A stretch of DNA of 64,000 nucleotides from positions 78,574,994 to 78,638,993 of the forward strand of contig CM042013.1 in NCBI GenBank assembly GCA_023525715.1. Reading direction: 5' to 3'. Positions 48,571-60,148 of the stretch are shown in pieces. Under the pieces are notes generated by a model. The model was given only the letters and a program-made list of their open reading frames with translations, was not told the origin of the DNA and searched no databases. Within the stretch, counting starts at the first letter, position 1. The number at the start of each line of letters is the position of its first letter. Source of the DNA: Cichorium intybus (Eukaryota; Streptophyta; Magnoliopsida; Asterales; Asteraceae). The position numbers were made by a program, and so were the translations under genes.

Positions 48571-51500
48571 ATGTCTTCCGTGAAATACGATATTCCGCTG
48601 CTGGATCGGAATACCCGATTTCCGCTGTGGCAAGTAAAGATGAGAGACATTCTCATTCAGATGGATTTACATAAGGCGCTCTTGGGCTTCGAAAGGATGC
48701 CCAATACATGGACCGAAGAAGAAAAGGAGATGAAAGATCTGAAGGCTTTATCTCAAATTCGTTTGCACTTGTCAAACGATGTTTTACAAGATGTTCTAAA
48801 AGAAACGTCGGCGGCTGCTTTGTGGCTGAAGTTGGAGCAGTTATTGATGACAAAGAGCTTACTAAACAAGTTGCATCTAAAGCAACGGTTGTTCAATCTC
48901 AAGATGATTGAAGGAGGCTCATTAGCTGAACATTTGTCCACATTGAAATAGTTAATAAATAACTTGGAGAATATGGATGTTCAGTATGAAGATGAAGACT
49001 TGGCTTTATTTTTGTTGTCATCGTTGCCCGAATCCTATAGCCATTTTCATGATACGATCATCTTCAGCCGTGACACTCTTGTTTTAGATGAAGTCTTTAC
49101 AGCTTTGGATTCTAAAGAGAAGATGAAGCATATTATTGGTGGTGGATCAAGTGATGCTAAAGCCGAAGGTTTGAATGTCAGAGGAAGAACAACAGAGAGA
49201 AGTAGAACTTCTCAATCTTCCAACAGAACCAGATCCAAGTCAAAAGGCAAACGAAAGTTTTGCAACTATTGTCATAAGAAGGGACACGTGCTTGAAGAAT
49301 GTTTCAAGTTGAAGAATAAAGAAAAAGAGAAGGCTGCAGCAAATGGTAAACAAGCTAGCATTTCGGGTGAAGCCGATGTAGCAGAGGTCGAATGTATTGG
49401 AGAACTCTTGACAGTTTATTCAAATAAACTGGATTCCACTGGTGATTGGATACTCGACTCTGGTTGTACTTTTCATATGTGTCACAACAAAAGTTGGTTT
49501 TACACATTTGAAAAGGTTAACCAGGGCTATGTGTTGATGGGTAACAATACTACATGTCCAGTTCTTGGACATGGTTCAGTCAGAATCCGTATGTTTGATG
49601 GCGTTATCCGAACCATTGGGGATATTAGATATGTCCCTGACCTCAGAAGAAACTTGTTATCTCTCAGTTCCTTTGATAAAAAGGGATACGAGTTTACCGG
49701 TAAATGTGGAGTTCTCAGGGTGTTCAAAGATGGTTCCGACAAACTGAGAGCCAATCGAAAAACCTCCGACCTATACTTTCTTGACGGGCAAACAATTTCG
49801 AGTGATGCTGCTGTTGTTTCAAAGTCTCTTTCTGATCCAGATCAGTCCCGTCTTTGGCACCTTCGACTTGGCCATATGAGTTTTCAAGGCATGTCAGAAT
49901 TGAGTCGAAGAGGTTTACTTGGTCAACAAAAGATTGTTGATTTGGAGTTCTGTGAAGACTGTGTATATGGCAAGGCAAAACGAGTGAGGTTTGCAAGTGG
50001 TATCCATACAACGAAAGGACCACTCGACTATGTCCACTCGGATTTATGGGGACCAGCTCGAGTTGCTTCTAAAGGTGGAGCTAACTATATGCTCACTATC
50101 ATTGACGATTTCTCCAGGAAGGTATGGTGTTTCTTCTTAAAACATAAGGGAAACGTTTTCTCTACCTTCAAAGACTGGAAAGTTCAGGTTGAAAAGCAAT
50201 CAGGATTGGTGGTAAAGTATCTTCGTACGGATAATGGACTAGAGTTTTGCTCAGAAGAGTTTAATGCCTATTGCCGAAAGGAAGGCATTACTCGACATCG
50301 CACGGTAGTCCATACGCCTCAACAAAATGGTGTAGCCGAAAGGATGAATCGCACCATTATGGAGAAGGTCAGATGTATGCTTTCAAATTCCAAATTGCCA
50401 ATGTCCTTTTGGGCGGAGGCTGCTTCTACTGCTTGCTATGTTATCAACCGATTACCGTCACGAGCAATCGAAAAGAAAACTCCGTATGAGTTATGGTCCG
50501 GGAAACTTGCCGATTATACACATCTGAAACCTTTCGGATGTCCAGCTTATGCACGAGTTGACAATGGGAAGTTAGAACCGAGAGCACTTAAATGTGTCTT
50601 TCTTGGTTATAATCCAGGAGTTAAAGGTTACAAGTTATGGAGCAATGATCTAAATAAAATCATCATCTCAAGAGATGTTACTTTTGACGAGTCTGCTATG
50701 ATTCATCAAACTTCCGACTCTACAGAAGATATAGTCGCATCATCAAAAGCAAATGAAGAGAAAGCTCAAATGGAGGTGGAGTTCCTACTTCACCTGTTAC
50801 CATTCCGAGTCCAGTTGAGCAACAAGAGTCTTCCTCGCCAAATGAGCATGTCGTTGTTGAAAATACAATAATTTCACAACCACAAGCTACTACTCGAAGC
50901 ATTGCAAGAGATAGGCCGAGAAGACAAATTGTTCCTCCAAAGAGGTATGCTGAAGCTGAACTTGTTGCTTATGCTTTTATTATTGCTAATGATATTGAGT
51001 CGGAAACGAAGCCTCTAAATTATGATGAGGCTATCAAATCTAAAGACTCAAGTGATTGGATGATTGCTATGCATAATGAGATGGAATCCTTGCAAAGAAA
51101 TGGTACTTGGGATTTAGTTCCTATTCCAAAAGGGAAAAGGCCAGTTAAATGCAAGTGGGTCTACAAGCTCAAAGAACCTGTTAACCCGAATGAGAAACCA
51201 AGATATAAAGCTCGGTTGGTAGCTAAAGGTTACAGTCAAATTCCAGGCGTTGACTATACTGACATCTATTCCCCAGTAGTCAAACATACTTCTATTCGTC
51301 ATTGTTGGGGTTAGTTGCTTCAAATGATTATGAGTTGGAGCAACTAGATGTTACTACAGCTTTCCTAAATGGTGAGCTTGAGGAAGAGATTTTCATGCAA
51401 CAACCTGAAGGTTTTGTAGTTCCTGGCAAGGAGGACTACGTATGTAAACTGAAGAAATCTCTTTATGGCCTCAAGCAGTCTCCTAGACAATGGTACAAGA

Positions 51501-52517
51501 GGTTTGATTCTTTCATGACTAGTCACAAATTTAGCAGGTGCACCTATGATAGCTGCGTATATTTCAAGAAAGGTGACGATGGTTCAAAGATCTACTTACT
51601 CTTGTACGTGGATGACATGTTGATTACAGCAAAAGATATGAAGGAGATTTAGAAGTTAAAAGACCAGTTGAAAGCTGATTTTGAAATGAATGACTTAGGA
51701 GCTGCCAAGAAAATTTTAGGTATGGAAATTGTTCGTGACAGGAAGTCTAGGATCTTGCATCTTTCTCAAAAAGGTTACATTGAGAAATTCCTAAGACGTT
51801 TTAATATGCATGAAGCAAAGCCTGTCAACACACCTTTTGCAGCTCATTTCAAGTTATCATCCGCTTTAAGTCCTACTACTGAGACTGATATGGAGTACAT
51901 GGCACGCGTACCATATTCTAGTGCTGTTGGATCTTCGATGTATGCAATGATCTGCACACGCCCTGATTTGGCTTATGCAGTTAGCATGGTTAGTAGATCT
52001 ACGCGGTACGTCTTCTATGTGTCTACACTATGGACAATCTAACACTGGGGTGGTTGGATATGTTGATTCAGATTTTGGCAAAGACTTGGATAAACGAAGA
52101 TCCATTACAGGGTATGCGTTTACACTGAATGGTTGTGCTATTAGTTGGAAAGCCCAGTTACAGTCTACAGTTGCGCTGTCTTCTACAGAGGCAGAGTATA
52201 TGGCGATTACAGAAGCAGTTAAGGAAGATATTTGGTTGAAGGGATTGTTTAGAGAACTCGATGATAGAATAAAGGTTACTACAGTATTCTGTGATAATCA
52301 AAGTGCTATCTTCTTGAGTAAAGATCAGATGTTTCATGACCGTACAAAGCACATTGATATTCGTTATCATTTTGTGCCTGATATCATTGAAAAAGGCGAT
52401 TGTGTCATAGAAAAGATCGATATAGATTATAATCTCGCTGATGTGTTCACTAAAAGTCTTCCAATAGCCAAGTTCAAACTATGTTTGGACTTAATGGGTA
52501 TTTCTGATCGCAGTTGA
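48571..52517 (+). pseudogene. Copia gag-pol polyprotein, several breaks
   Basis: Gag starts at the ATG at 48571. A zinc knuckle (CNYCHKKGHVLEEC) is near 49260-49305, protease ILDSGCTFHM near 49450, and the GAG-pre-integrase HLRLGHMS near 49858. Integrase D/D/E residues lie in HSDLWGP, RTDNGLEF and GVAERMNR. The RT starts about 51060, with LLLYVDDMLITA near 51600. RNase H includes ALSSTEAEYMAI near 52175, and the end LADVFTKSLP is near 52440. Breaks: TAG at 48949, a frameshift near 50770-50785, a one-base loss near 51300, TAG at 51650, and a deletion of about 60 bp near 51990-52005 at the RT/RNase H junction that also shifts frame. The protein is not functional from this copy. Confidence 0.93.
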
Positions 52518-52687
52518 GCCTGATTAGGCTCGTGGTGGAGGAAGTATTTCATTTTTCAGGATCAATTTTTTCTCATATGGTGTTTGCAGATTCTTATAGA
52601 GATTTGGAGTATGATGAGCTGTTGATAAACTGTTTTGCATGCTCATTGTGCAAGTTAAAGTTTTTCATTTTGTCTCATTTTGAAGTC

Positions 52688-52698
52688 AAGGTGGAGAT
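52688..52698 (+). other. Polypurine tract of the copia element
   Basis: AAGGTGGAGAT immediately before the 3' LTR, typical of copia elements. Confidence 0.88.
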
Positions 52699-53153
52699 TG
52701 TGGAATATGCCTTCAAAATTCAACAAAGAATTTTCAAAGGCTGCTAAATATAGTTTCAAATATGGCCTGTAACCAAAGAATTCAAATGAGCCATTTTTCC
52801 AACAATGGCATGCATATGAAATCCTATATATAGGATAGAAATCATTTCATACAAACCACACCAAAAACCAAAACATCTCTTCTCTTGTAAATACATAAGA
52901 GTTTCAAACTCTTTGTATTTTTATATTTCTCCAAACATTTTGTAAATACCACAAAGTATAGTGAATTGGTTCTCGGCTTCCTCCGCCCGTGGTTTTTCCC
53001 GATTTGGGTTTTCCACGTAAATCCTCGTGTCTCTATTTTATTTACTTCATTCGTATTTTTCGTTGTGATTATTATCGTTTGATAATTTTGATCCTATTCC
53101 GTATTGAGCTAATATTATCTAAAGTCAATTCGGATCCGTCGTATTTTACAACA
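52699..53153 (+). repeat. 3' LTR of the copia element
   Basis: 455 bp, colinear with 48047-48505 apart from about three substitutions and the 4-bp shorter AT palindrome. ATATT follows. Confidence 0.93.
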
Positions 53154-53158
53154 ATATT

Positions 53159-54951
53159 ACTGTTTGATGCTTATTTTGTATTTTATTTTGTTGTAGATAA
53201 ATAAATTGCAAAATATAGTTATGTATGTTAAAAACTAGATTTTATATTTTTCGCACCTTATTAACATTCTAAAGACTCCATGAAAAAATTTACAGATTTT
53301 TGTAAGAATGTTTGCTTATTTTTCCTGATTTAATAATTATTTAATGGTTTAAATTGATAAATAGCTACACATGTCCAAAAATTATAAAACCTTATCCGAA
53401 TATCATATATAACATGTTAATCATAAATAAAAAGTCTAATAAATTTCTCTTAATATTTTCCTATTATTTATGATTTTATTGATTAGTTAATAATGAAAAA
53501 CATAAGAAATACTTCCCATAGTCCAAAATATCCAAAATATTTACAGTAGGCTCAATATAATGTTAGAAAACTATGGTTAATTTTCCAGAATATTTGGGAA
53601 TCATTTATTATTTTTCCTGAATTTTGTTGGTGTTTAATCATTAAAATACTAAATAAATACTAAAGCAGTTAAGAAAAATATGACAATTTTACAGTAATTA
53701 CTATTGTATGAAATAATAATTTTCTGATAATTTCAGAATGTTTCATTACTGTTTAGTATTTAAAATCATTTTCCTAAGTATCTAAGCATATAAAAATGCA
53801 TTTTTAATGATTATTTCATATAAATAATTGTTTATAATATATAAAATCTGTAAATACTTATAATTTGGCTAGTTATTATTTTAATAAGAAATTATTAAAA
53901 TCTTGCCTAAAGTGAAAATGTAAATTAATTAAGCAAAGTAATTAATTCAATTTAAAATTCATTTAACATATGAATACATTAATATTCAAAACAAAATTGG
54001 ATTATTGTTAATTCATCTAATATAAGAATATGTGTCTAATTATTTCTATTAATACTATATTCCCGTTTATCGATTCCTAAGCCAAAACTATTAATTATAT
54101 TAGGTTCTACGATATTTTGACTCGAGCCGTCTATCGTACGACACGCGCATTCCTTATTGGACTAATGTGAGTAATCTACCCCATATTTTATAATTTCGAA
54201 TATTTTTGGGGTGTATCATGTGGTTTTAATATGTTCCAACTTTATTTTATTATTTTTTCACCATTGAGACATTGTTGGGACATTTATACGTGAATCATTA
54301 TTTGTATAATTATTATTTGTTTACGATACATGTACTTGTAGTGCATTACCATTTTTAGTCTAATCTCCATGACTATGCCCGTATTCTTGAGGTACGTTAT
54401 GGACAATAATAGCGCTATTGGGTTGACCACCCCGCCTTGGGACGCTAAGGTGATTGATTGCACGTGGTTGAGTGTGTATGATGATTAGATGCTCCATCCT
54501 ATATATACATATATATGTATATATAGGGTGATGACTTATTGTTGTTCTTATCATTTGTTAATCAATTTTTTATTTATAAACCGTTATCTCAATAATACTT
54601 GTTTGTCGACTTCCAAAGAAAACAAGTTTCAAATTATAAATATTTCAAACTCACAATTTTCTTTAATAAAACTAGATTACTCACCAACTCTCGTAGTTGA
54701 CCTGTTTTTACCCATGATGCAGATTTGAAGAATGAAGTTGATGAAAAGTAGGGTATACCTTAGAAACCCACAAGACTATTTAAATTTGATGTAATAAATG
54801 TTGTTTGTATTTGAATTTGTATTTGTACGTTGTGGATCTTGTTTGCCTACTTAGTACTTAATTGAACATAATCATATTATAACATAGTTGTCATGAGACT
54901 TTGAACAATATATCACGCCTTGATCGATTCCGCCAAGGATCGGGGTGTGAC
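53159..54951. repeat. Gypsy LTR-derived sequence ending GGGGTGTGACA
   Basis: The continuation of the locus interrupted by the copia element. It ends in GATCGGGGTGTGACA (54951), an LTR terminus that abuts truncated reverse transcriptase sequence at 54952. An AT palindrome (about 54498-54527) lies inside. The matching LTR start was not fixed; TGTAACATCCC at 46144 is a candidate, but its flank does not repeat AAAGG, which follows 54951. No gene seen. Confidence 0.5.
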
Positions 54952-55735
54952 AAAAGGTACTGCAACCTTTGAGAAGTCTTGGATGAAACGACGATAATAA
55001 CCAGCCAGACCCAAGAAACTTCTAATCTCCGAGGGAGTCTTCGGAACCTCCCACCGCATCACGGCCTCCACCTTAGCCGGGTCTACCATGATTCCTTGCT
55101 CATTTACAATGTGACCCAAAAACTGAACCTCCCGTAGCCAAAAGTCACACTTGGATAATTTTGCATAAAGTTTCTCCTTCCTTAAGGTCTCTAATACTTC
55201 CTTTAAGTGTTGTTCATGTTGTTCCCTGCTCCGAGAGTAGACTAAGATGTCGTCAATGAAAACTATAACCGACCGATCCAACATCGGTCGACACACCCGG
55301 TTCATTAAGTCCATAAAAGCTGCAGGGGAATTGGTCAGTCCAAACGGCATCACTACAAACTCGAAGTGGCCGTACCTCGTCCGAAAAGTCGTTTTCGGGA
55401 TGTCTTCCTCCCGTACCCGCATTTGATGGTAACCTGACCGCAAATCAATTTTTGAAAACCACGAAGCGCCCTGCAGTTGGTCGAACAAGTCGTCGATGCG
55501 AGGCAATGGATATCGATTCTTCACCGTAAGCTTATTCAACTCACGATAATCTATGCACATCCTGTTGGAACCATCCTTCTTCTTAACAAACAAAATAGGC
55601 GCTCCCCACGGCAAGCAACTGGGTCGAATAAATCCCTTATCTAATAATTCTCGAAGTTGAATAGACAACTCCAGCATCTCCGGAGGCGCAAGACGATACG
55701 GTACTTTAGCTATCGGAGCTGCACCGGGAGTTAAG
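54952..55735 (-). pseudogene. Gypsy reverse transcriptase, part 2 (truncated)
   Basis: An open minus-strand frame with chromovirus RT blocks: PWGAPILFVKKKDGS, CIDYRELNKLT, YPLPRIDDLFDQL, the catalytic VFIDDILVYS, and the following FLGLAGYYRRFI. It is cut after SKVAVPF at 54952, where the frame runs into LTR sequence. The N-terminal side is separated by the nested element; codons past 55735 belong to that element's LTR. Confidence 0.93.
55731..55735. other. Target site duplication TTAAG (left copy)
   Basis: TTAAG lies at 55731-55735 and 61397-61401, either side of the element at 55736-61396, within gypsy RT coding sequence. Confidence 0.95.
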
Positions 55736-56983
55736 TGATCGGGCCATTTTGGTTTAACGTAATACGTGATTAACATGATAAATTAAGCTTTATTGAACCA
55801 AGAATGGCCCTACTTTTGATGGAATTGAGTGAATTACATGCAGGGATTGAAAAACGGGAATTTTTGGCGAAAACTGCGCATTAAACGGACACCGGAAGCT
55901 GAAGAAAAATGTCAGCGTCCTAGCAGCGTCCCAGGCAGCGTCCCAGCAGCGTCCCAGACGCTGGCCTGGAACTCTGGGCCAATTTTCAAGGAAAAAGCAA
56001 GCCAAAAATGCCAGGAAGCCCCGTCAACGTCCTAGGTGGCGTCTGGGACGCTGGCCTAGGACGCCGGGCGTTTTTGGGACGTCTCGTCGTGGAACGCTGC
56101 TCGTCGTAACTGCTGAAGAAATACACACAGCGTCCCAGGGGCGTCTGGGACGCTGGTCTAGGACGCTGCCGCCTAGAATGCCCTAAATTTCCTTATTTAA
56201 GCCACTCTTTTTAATGGAACTTTATCCCATCGACCCAAGGCAGACTCCAGACGATTTTCCTAGGGTTTTGACAGTTTTGCAAGGCCAAAAACACTCCCAA
56301 ATCATCTCCAAACAATTCCCAATATCAAATTAAGCCTCTTTTGCATCAAGATCAAGCCACAATTCTTGAAGTTTTGAAGAATCCAGCCATGTTCAACATC
56401 TCCAGCACAGAGTTTGCATCAATTCAAGTCATGAGTAGCTAAATCATCCCGTGATCACAACCGGGAGTAGGTTTTGATTTCCTTTCAAGTATTGTATTTT
56501 GATTTGAACCTTTTAGATTCATGAACACAGTGTTTGGATTGTTTGCTTTTAAATCATATGACTAGATTCCATTACTTGTTCTTAAATTGTTGCTTGATTG
56601 AGTGTAAGACAATTCTATTGTGATCTTCCCCACCGTGCCAAATCATCCACAGTGGTGTGTAGGACGGAGGGTGCGGATTTTACATAGTTTGATCCCAGAT
56701 TTAGTCAGTAACAGTACGGTTATGTCTATGTAATCTGAATGAACGCAAAATTAGTAAAATCTGATTTAATACATTGTTTAGGAATCAAAACTGAAACCGG
56801 GAGTGATCACATCTTTCTCTGATTGAATTAAACCCCTTGCAAGCATTGTTTTCTGAATTTATTTACTTTTTAAGTCTATTAGAACTAGTTGTTAACCATA
56901 AGCTCCTCGTGGATTCGACCCTTACTTGCCCTAGCTATTAGTGCTTTTAAGGTTATTTTTGATTGCATCAACGACTGCGATCA
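55736..56983 (+). repeat. 5' LTR of the non-autonomous element
   Basis: 1248 bp. A GC-rich U3 block (about 55911-56175) contains many AGCGTCCCAG words and their complement CTGGGACGCT, followed by a TATA-like TTATTTAA (56193-56200). Short open frames inside (55790-56005 minus, 55829-56035 plus) recur identically in the 3' LTR and are not genes. Confidence 0.95.
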
Positions 56984-56988
56984 AATTT

Positions 56989-57005
56989 TGGCGCCGTTGC
57001 CGGGG
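56989..57005 (+). other. Primer-binding site, tRNA-Asp type
   Basis: TGGCGCCGTTGCCGGGG five bases after the 5' LTR, identical to the site at 6783-6799. Confidence 0.93.
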
Positions 57006-57142
57006 AGCTATTGCGCTTAGCAACCTAGTTCCTTTTTTGATTTAATTTTTGTTCCTTTTTATGCGTTTTTGTTTGTGTTTTGTCTTTTTTAGGTTTTCAC
57101 AAGTTGTATGCACACTCGCAATTAAAGACTTGGATTTATACC

Positions 57143-58417
57143 ATGAATGAAGGAAGGACAATGGGTGATTATCTCGCCATGGATCTGGGTTATTATGACT
57201 TTTATAGTCCACCACCACAGCAAGATCCATATGAAGATGATTGGTGGGGGAGCAACGATTTGGACCAAAATCAAGATGAGGAGTCATCCTATTTTCTAGA
57301 AAATCAAGGAACACACGAGTCGTCACTCGACAAGAAGTTGGATCTAATGATGGAATTATTGAAAGAAGGCTTCAAACAAGAGGAAAACAACTCCAAAGCA
57401 ATTTCAATTCTTGAAAATCAATTGGAACAAATGGTGGAGCAACTAAAACAACAACCATTAGACGATCATTCAGATACTATGCAAATGGATGAGGTAACTA
57501 CCTTGTGTAGTGATGAATCTTTTGACATTAATATACATAAACCTACACCACCCGATTATGAGGTTGTGGTGGAGAATTATGTATCAATTGATGTGGAAAA
57601 TATTGAAATGGAAACAATTAACCAAGAAAAATCTGAAATTGAATTCGAAACACCTCAATTAATTTTCCAAGAGCCAGAAACACCCAAAGTTGGGGAGGGG
57701 TCAGTGGAGTCTAATACCACCCCCGACCTAGCAAATTTCAAAGAACCCAAAAAGAAAATTCTTGTTGACATTTTTGTGATGGATTCTAAAAAACTGGACG
57801 AATTCAAAAAACCGCATGTCATCATCAATCGTGCCATTTTGACAACTATTTTCTCCCAAATTAGTTGTCAAGAAGGTGTCATTGATGTGACATTTGGAAA
57901 CCATAAATTTAAACTTCAACTATTTGGATTTACTAATGACCCTCCGATCAGTGGCGACTTGTTTGTAATCAATACTATAGATGATTACTTCTATGAGCAT
58001 ACCGCAAATATGCTCGCTAACACTACCCACGATCTGGAGAAACTTTTCTCTTGTAACAGGTTAAAAGACATGGACAACATTAGGAGTCAACATGTGAAGA
58101 AAAGAATGGGGAAAAAGAAACATTATACCACACGATCCTACAAATCAAAGATGAAACTGGTCGGTGGTATCAAGAGTCGGTTAAAGAACTTCACTCCAAG
58201 GAGAAATGAATGTCCATTCAAAACAAGGTTTAAGTGCTCTTTTAAAAGATTCAAAGGTAAAAGACCGAGATTCGAAAAGGTCAAAGTTGACATGCCATTT
58301 GATCCGGGTGAAACTCAGGAATGTGAGTTGTTTGACAATAAAGAGAAATATATGACACCATATCACCACAACATGATCATTTTTCAAAAAAGTCAACTGA
58401 CATACGATCCTCCGTGA
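57143..58417 (+). CDS. Single retroelement-derived protein (gag/protease-remnant-like), intact
   Basis: 424 aa from the first in-frame ATG (MNEGRTMGDY...). The open frame extends 21 codons further upstream without an ATG, and CTTTTTTAG at 57084-57092 could be a splice acceptor. The N-terminus is acidic and Tyr/Asp/Gln-rich. Residues about 65-115 look like a coiled coil, with ILENQLEQMVEQL resembling the gag C-terminal helix of the Athila-like element here. After an acidic linker, about residues 210-285 recall the segment behind the retropepsin core (VIINRAILTTIFSQ, then VIDVTFGNHKFKL), but without an obvious catalytic D-T/S-G. Residues about 315-400 are strongly Lys/Arg-rich and could bind RNA. 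The frame is uninterrupted, unlike every other retroelement ORF in the window. The role is inferred: RNA packaging or capsid association. Confidence 0.75.
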   Translation: MNEGRTMGDYLAMDLGYYDFYSPPPQQDPYEDDWWGSNDLDQNQDEESSYFLENQGTHESSLDKKLDLMMELLKEGFKQEENNSKAISILENQLEQMVEQLKQQPLDDHSDTMQMDEVTTLCSDESFDINIHKPTPPDYEVVVENYVSIDVENIEMETINQEKSEIEFETPQLIFQEPETPKVGEGSVESNTTPDLANFKEPKKKILVDIFVMDSKKLDEFKKPHVIINRAILTTIFSQISCQEGVIDVTFGNHKFKLQLFGFTNDPPISGDLFVINTIDDYFYEHTANMLANTTHDLEKLFSCNRLKDMDNIRSQHVKKRMGKKKHYTTRSYKSKMKLVGGIKSRLKNFTPRRNECPFKTRFKCSFKRFKGKRPRFEKVKVDMPFDPGETQECELFDNKEKYMTPYHHNMIIFQKSQLTYDPP

Positions 58418-58458
58418 AGCATGGTACAGGTATCTGTCTGGCTGAAGACGTTAAACTT

Positions 58459-58481
58459 AGCGCTTTACGGGAGGCAACCCG
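58459..58481 (+). promoter_or_regulatory. Conserved motif AGCGCT...GGGAGGCAACCC after the ORF
   Basis: The same motif as at 12709-12732, about 50 bp after the ORF stop, again able to form a small CGGG/CCCG hairpin. Confidence 0.6.
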
Positions 58482-60135
58482 TGAACTTTGTGGGTGTGTT
58501 CACTGCAAACCCTCACGAGACTTCACTCGTCCACTAGGGGCAACCTAGGGGTTTAAAAGGCTTGTTGCACGTGTTAAGTGCAATCGCGATCCCCGTCGAA
58601 ATTGAGGGTTGTTTTTTATTTTTTATTTAATACGGTGCTTGTAGTTTTGTTTTTGTTTTTTGTAGGATATTTTTTGTTGCATCGGGGACGATTCAAATGC
58701 TCAAAGTTGGGGAGGGATGTACTTGAATGACAAAATACAACAAACCCATGAAAGATGGAAGACTGAAGAAATAGACACGTTTAAAAAAATCCAAATTTTT
58801 TTTTGCTTTTGTTCGGATCCAAACAAAAAATTTAAGCCTCCTCTACCATCAAATTACTAGGTGAATCGCTCTTCTTTGCTATTTTTTTTATTTCTCTCGG
58901 TTGTGTTTGTTTTGGTTGTGTTAGTTGAAAACTTTTAATATGAATTTGGATGTACTCTGATGATGAAATTTTGGAACTTGATGAACTGTCCCCGAGTTTT
59001 TCTTCCTTTTTGTCCCGGTTGTGACTCGGCAAAATGAAAAATGATTGAATAAAAGGGACTGGACATGGAATAGCAGGTGATGAGATAAAAGTGACATTCC
59101 AACTAATGTATATTTCTGTGGTTGCCTGTCCGGTTCAAGTAACAATTGGACCAACAATGTTTTAACTTCAAGTTGCAAACTGTTTTTTTCTAAAAATTTA
59201 TGTTTCAAAAGTTCCTCTAGAGATACTCGGTTTAAAGAACTCTGATGGCCCGGTTCTCGAATTTGCTTGTAAAGATTCCTACTGCATTCTATGACCGCAC
59301 GACCTTAGATGTCCCTATTTTTGTAATCTATATTCCGCTGTTCGGGCTGTTGCGTACCTGGGATCTGGTGCACCCCATTTCAGGTTTCCACGTCCACCAA
59401 CAGCTTGATTATGAATATACCTTCGGAACTTTGATAAGTATCTTGCTAAGTAACCGGCAACCCGTAGGTGACCCCTCTTGGAAGCCGCGCAAAAAGGCAA
59501 GACTCACTTGAAAAGTAGATTGCATATAAGTAATTTTAAATTAACGATCTATATTCCGCTGTTTGGGGTTGTTGCGTACCTGGGACCTGGTGTACTCCAT
59601 TTCAGGTTTTCACGTCCACCATCAACTTTAAATATGAATATTATACTCGGAGCAAAATATTCTGAGACATAGATCACAAATGAAGTTCTACAAAGATAAA
59701 TCAAATGAAGAAATAAATACGGGCAAAGTGTTAAAAGTACAAAGTTAATATGGTTGTAATGTGGTAAAAAAAAAAAACAAAAAAAAAGCGACCAATTGAA
59801 ATAAAAAGAAGAACCTTAGGAATCTGGACAGAATGCAGTAACCAAAAAGGACTGACCGTACCATGTCACTGAAAAACCGCAGGGGAGAGGTAAACTTGGT
59901 ATCTTTGGAGAGACTTTTAAAAAAAATGAATTTTTGACTTAGCCGTTTGCAGGGTGAAGAAATTTTAAGATCACTAAATAGTGCTTTGCACTTCAAATAA
60001 ACGGACATCCGGGCTGGCAATGGACACAGGCGTATGCAATACTGGAATGTCTACTTTTGTTTGATTGCTTGTTGTTTTATGGACTGGACCTGAATTCTGA
60101 TTTCGTTGAGTCTTTCTCGGGACGAGAAAGAGATA
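58482..60135 (+). other. Non-coding 3' internal region with a direct repeat
   Basis: No convincing ORF. Two copies of a segment of about 90 bp (about 59326-59420 and 59546-59640) share CTATATTCCGCTGTT, GTTGCGTACCTGGGA and CCATTTCAGGTTT. Confidence 0.7.
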
Positions 60136-60148
60136 AGTTGGGGAGGTT
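60136..60148 (+). other. Polypurine tract of the non-autonomous element
   Basis: AGTTGGGGAGGTT immediately before the 3' LTR. Confidence 0.8.

Larger units (their letters stand above)
48047..53153 (+). mobile_element. Ty1/copia LTR retrotransposon, nearly complete (5.1 kb)
   Basis: A 5107-bp element with LTRs of 459 and 455 bp (TGTGGAATATG...TTTTACAACA), an initiator-Met primer site, the copia domain order gag-protease-integrase-RT-RNase H, a polypurine tract and a perfect 5-bp duplication. The LTRs differ by about three substitutions plus a 4-bp change in an AT palindrome, so insertion is fairly recent. Coding breaks make it defective. The protein is of the TNT1-94 type (Tork-like); the lineage is a judgement by eye. 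Confidence 0.93.
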
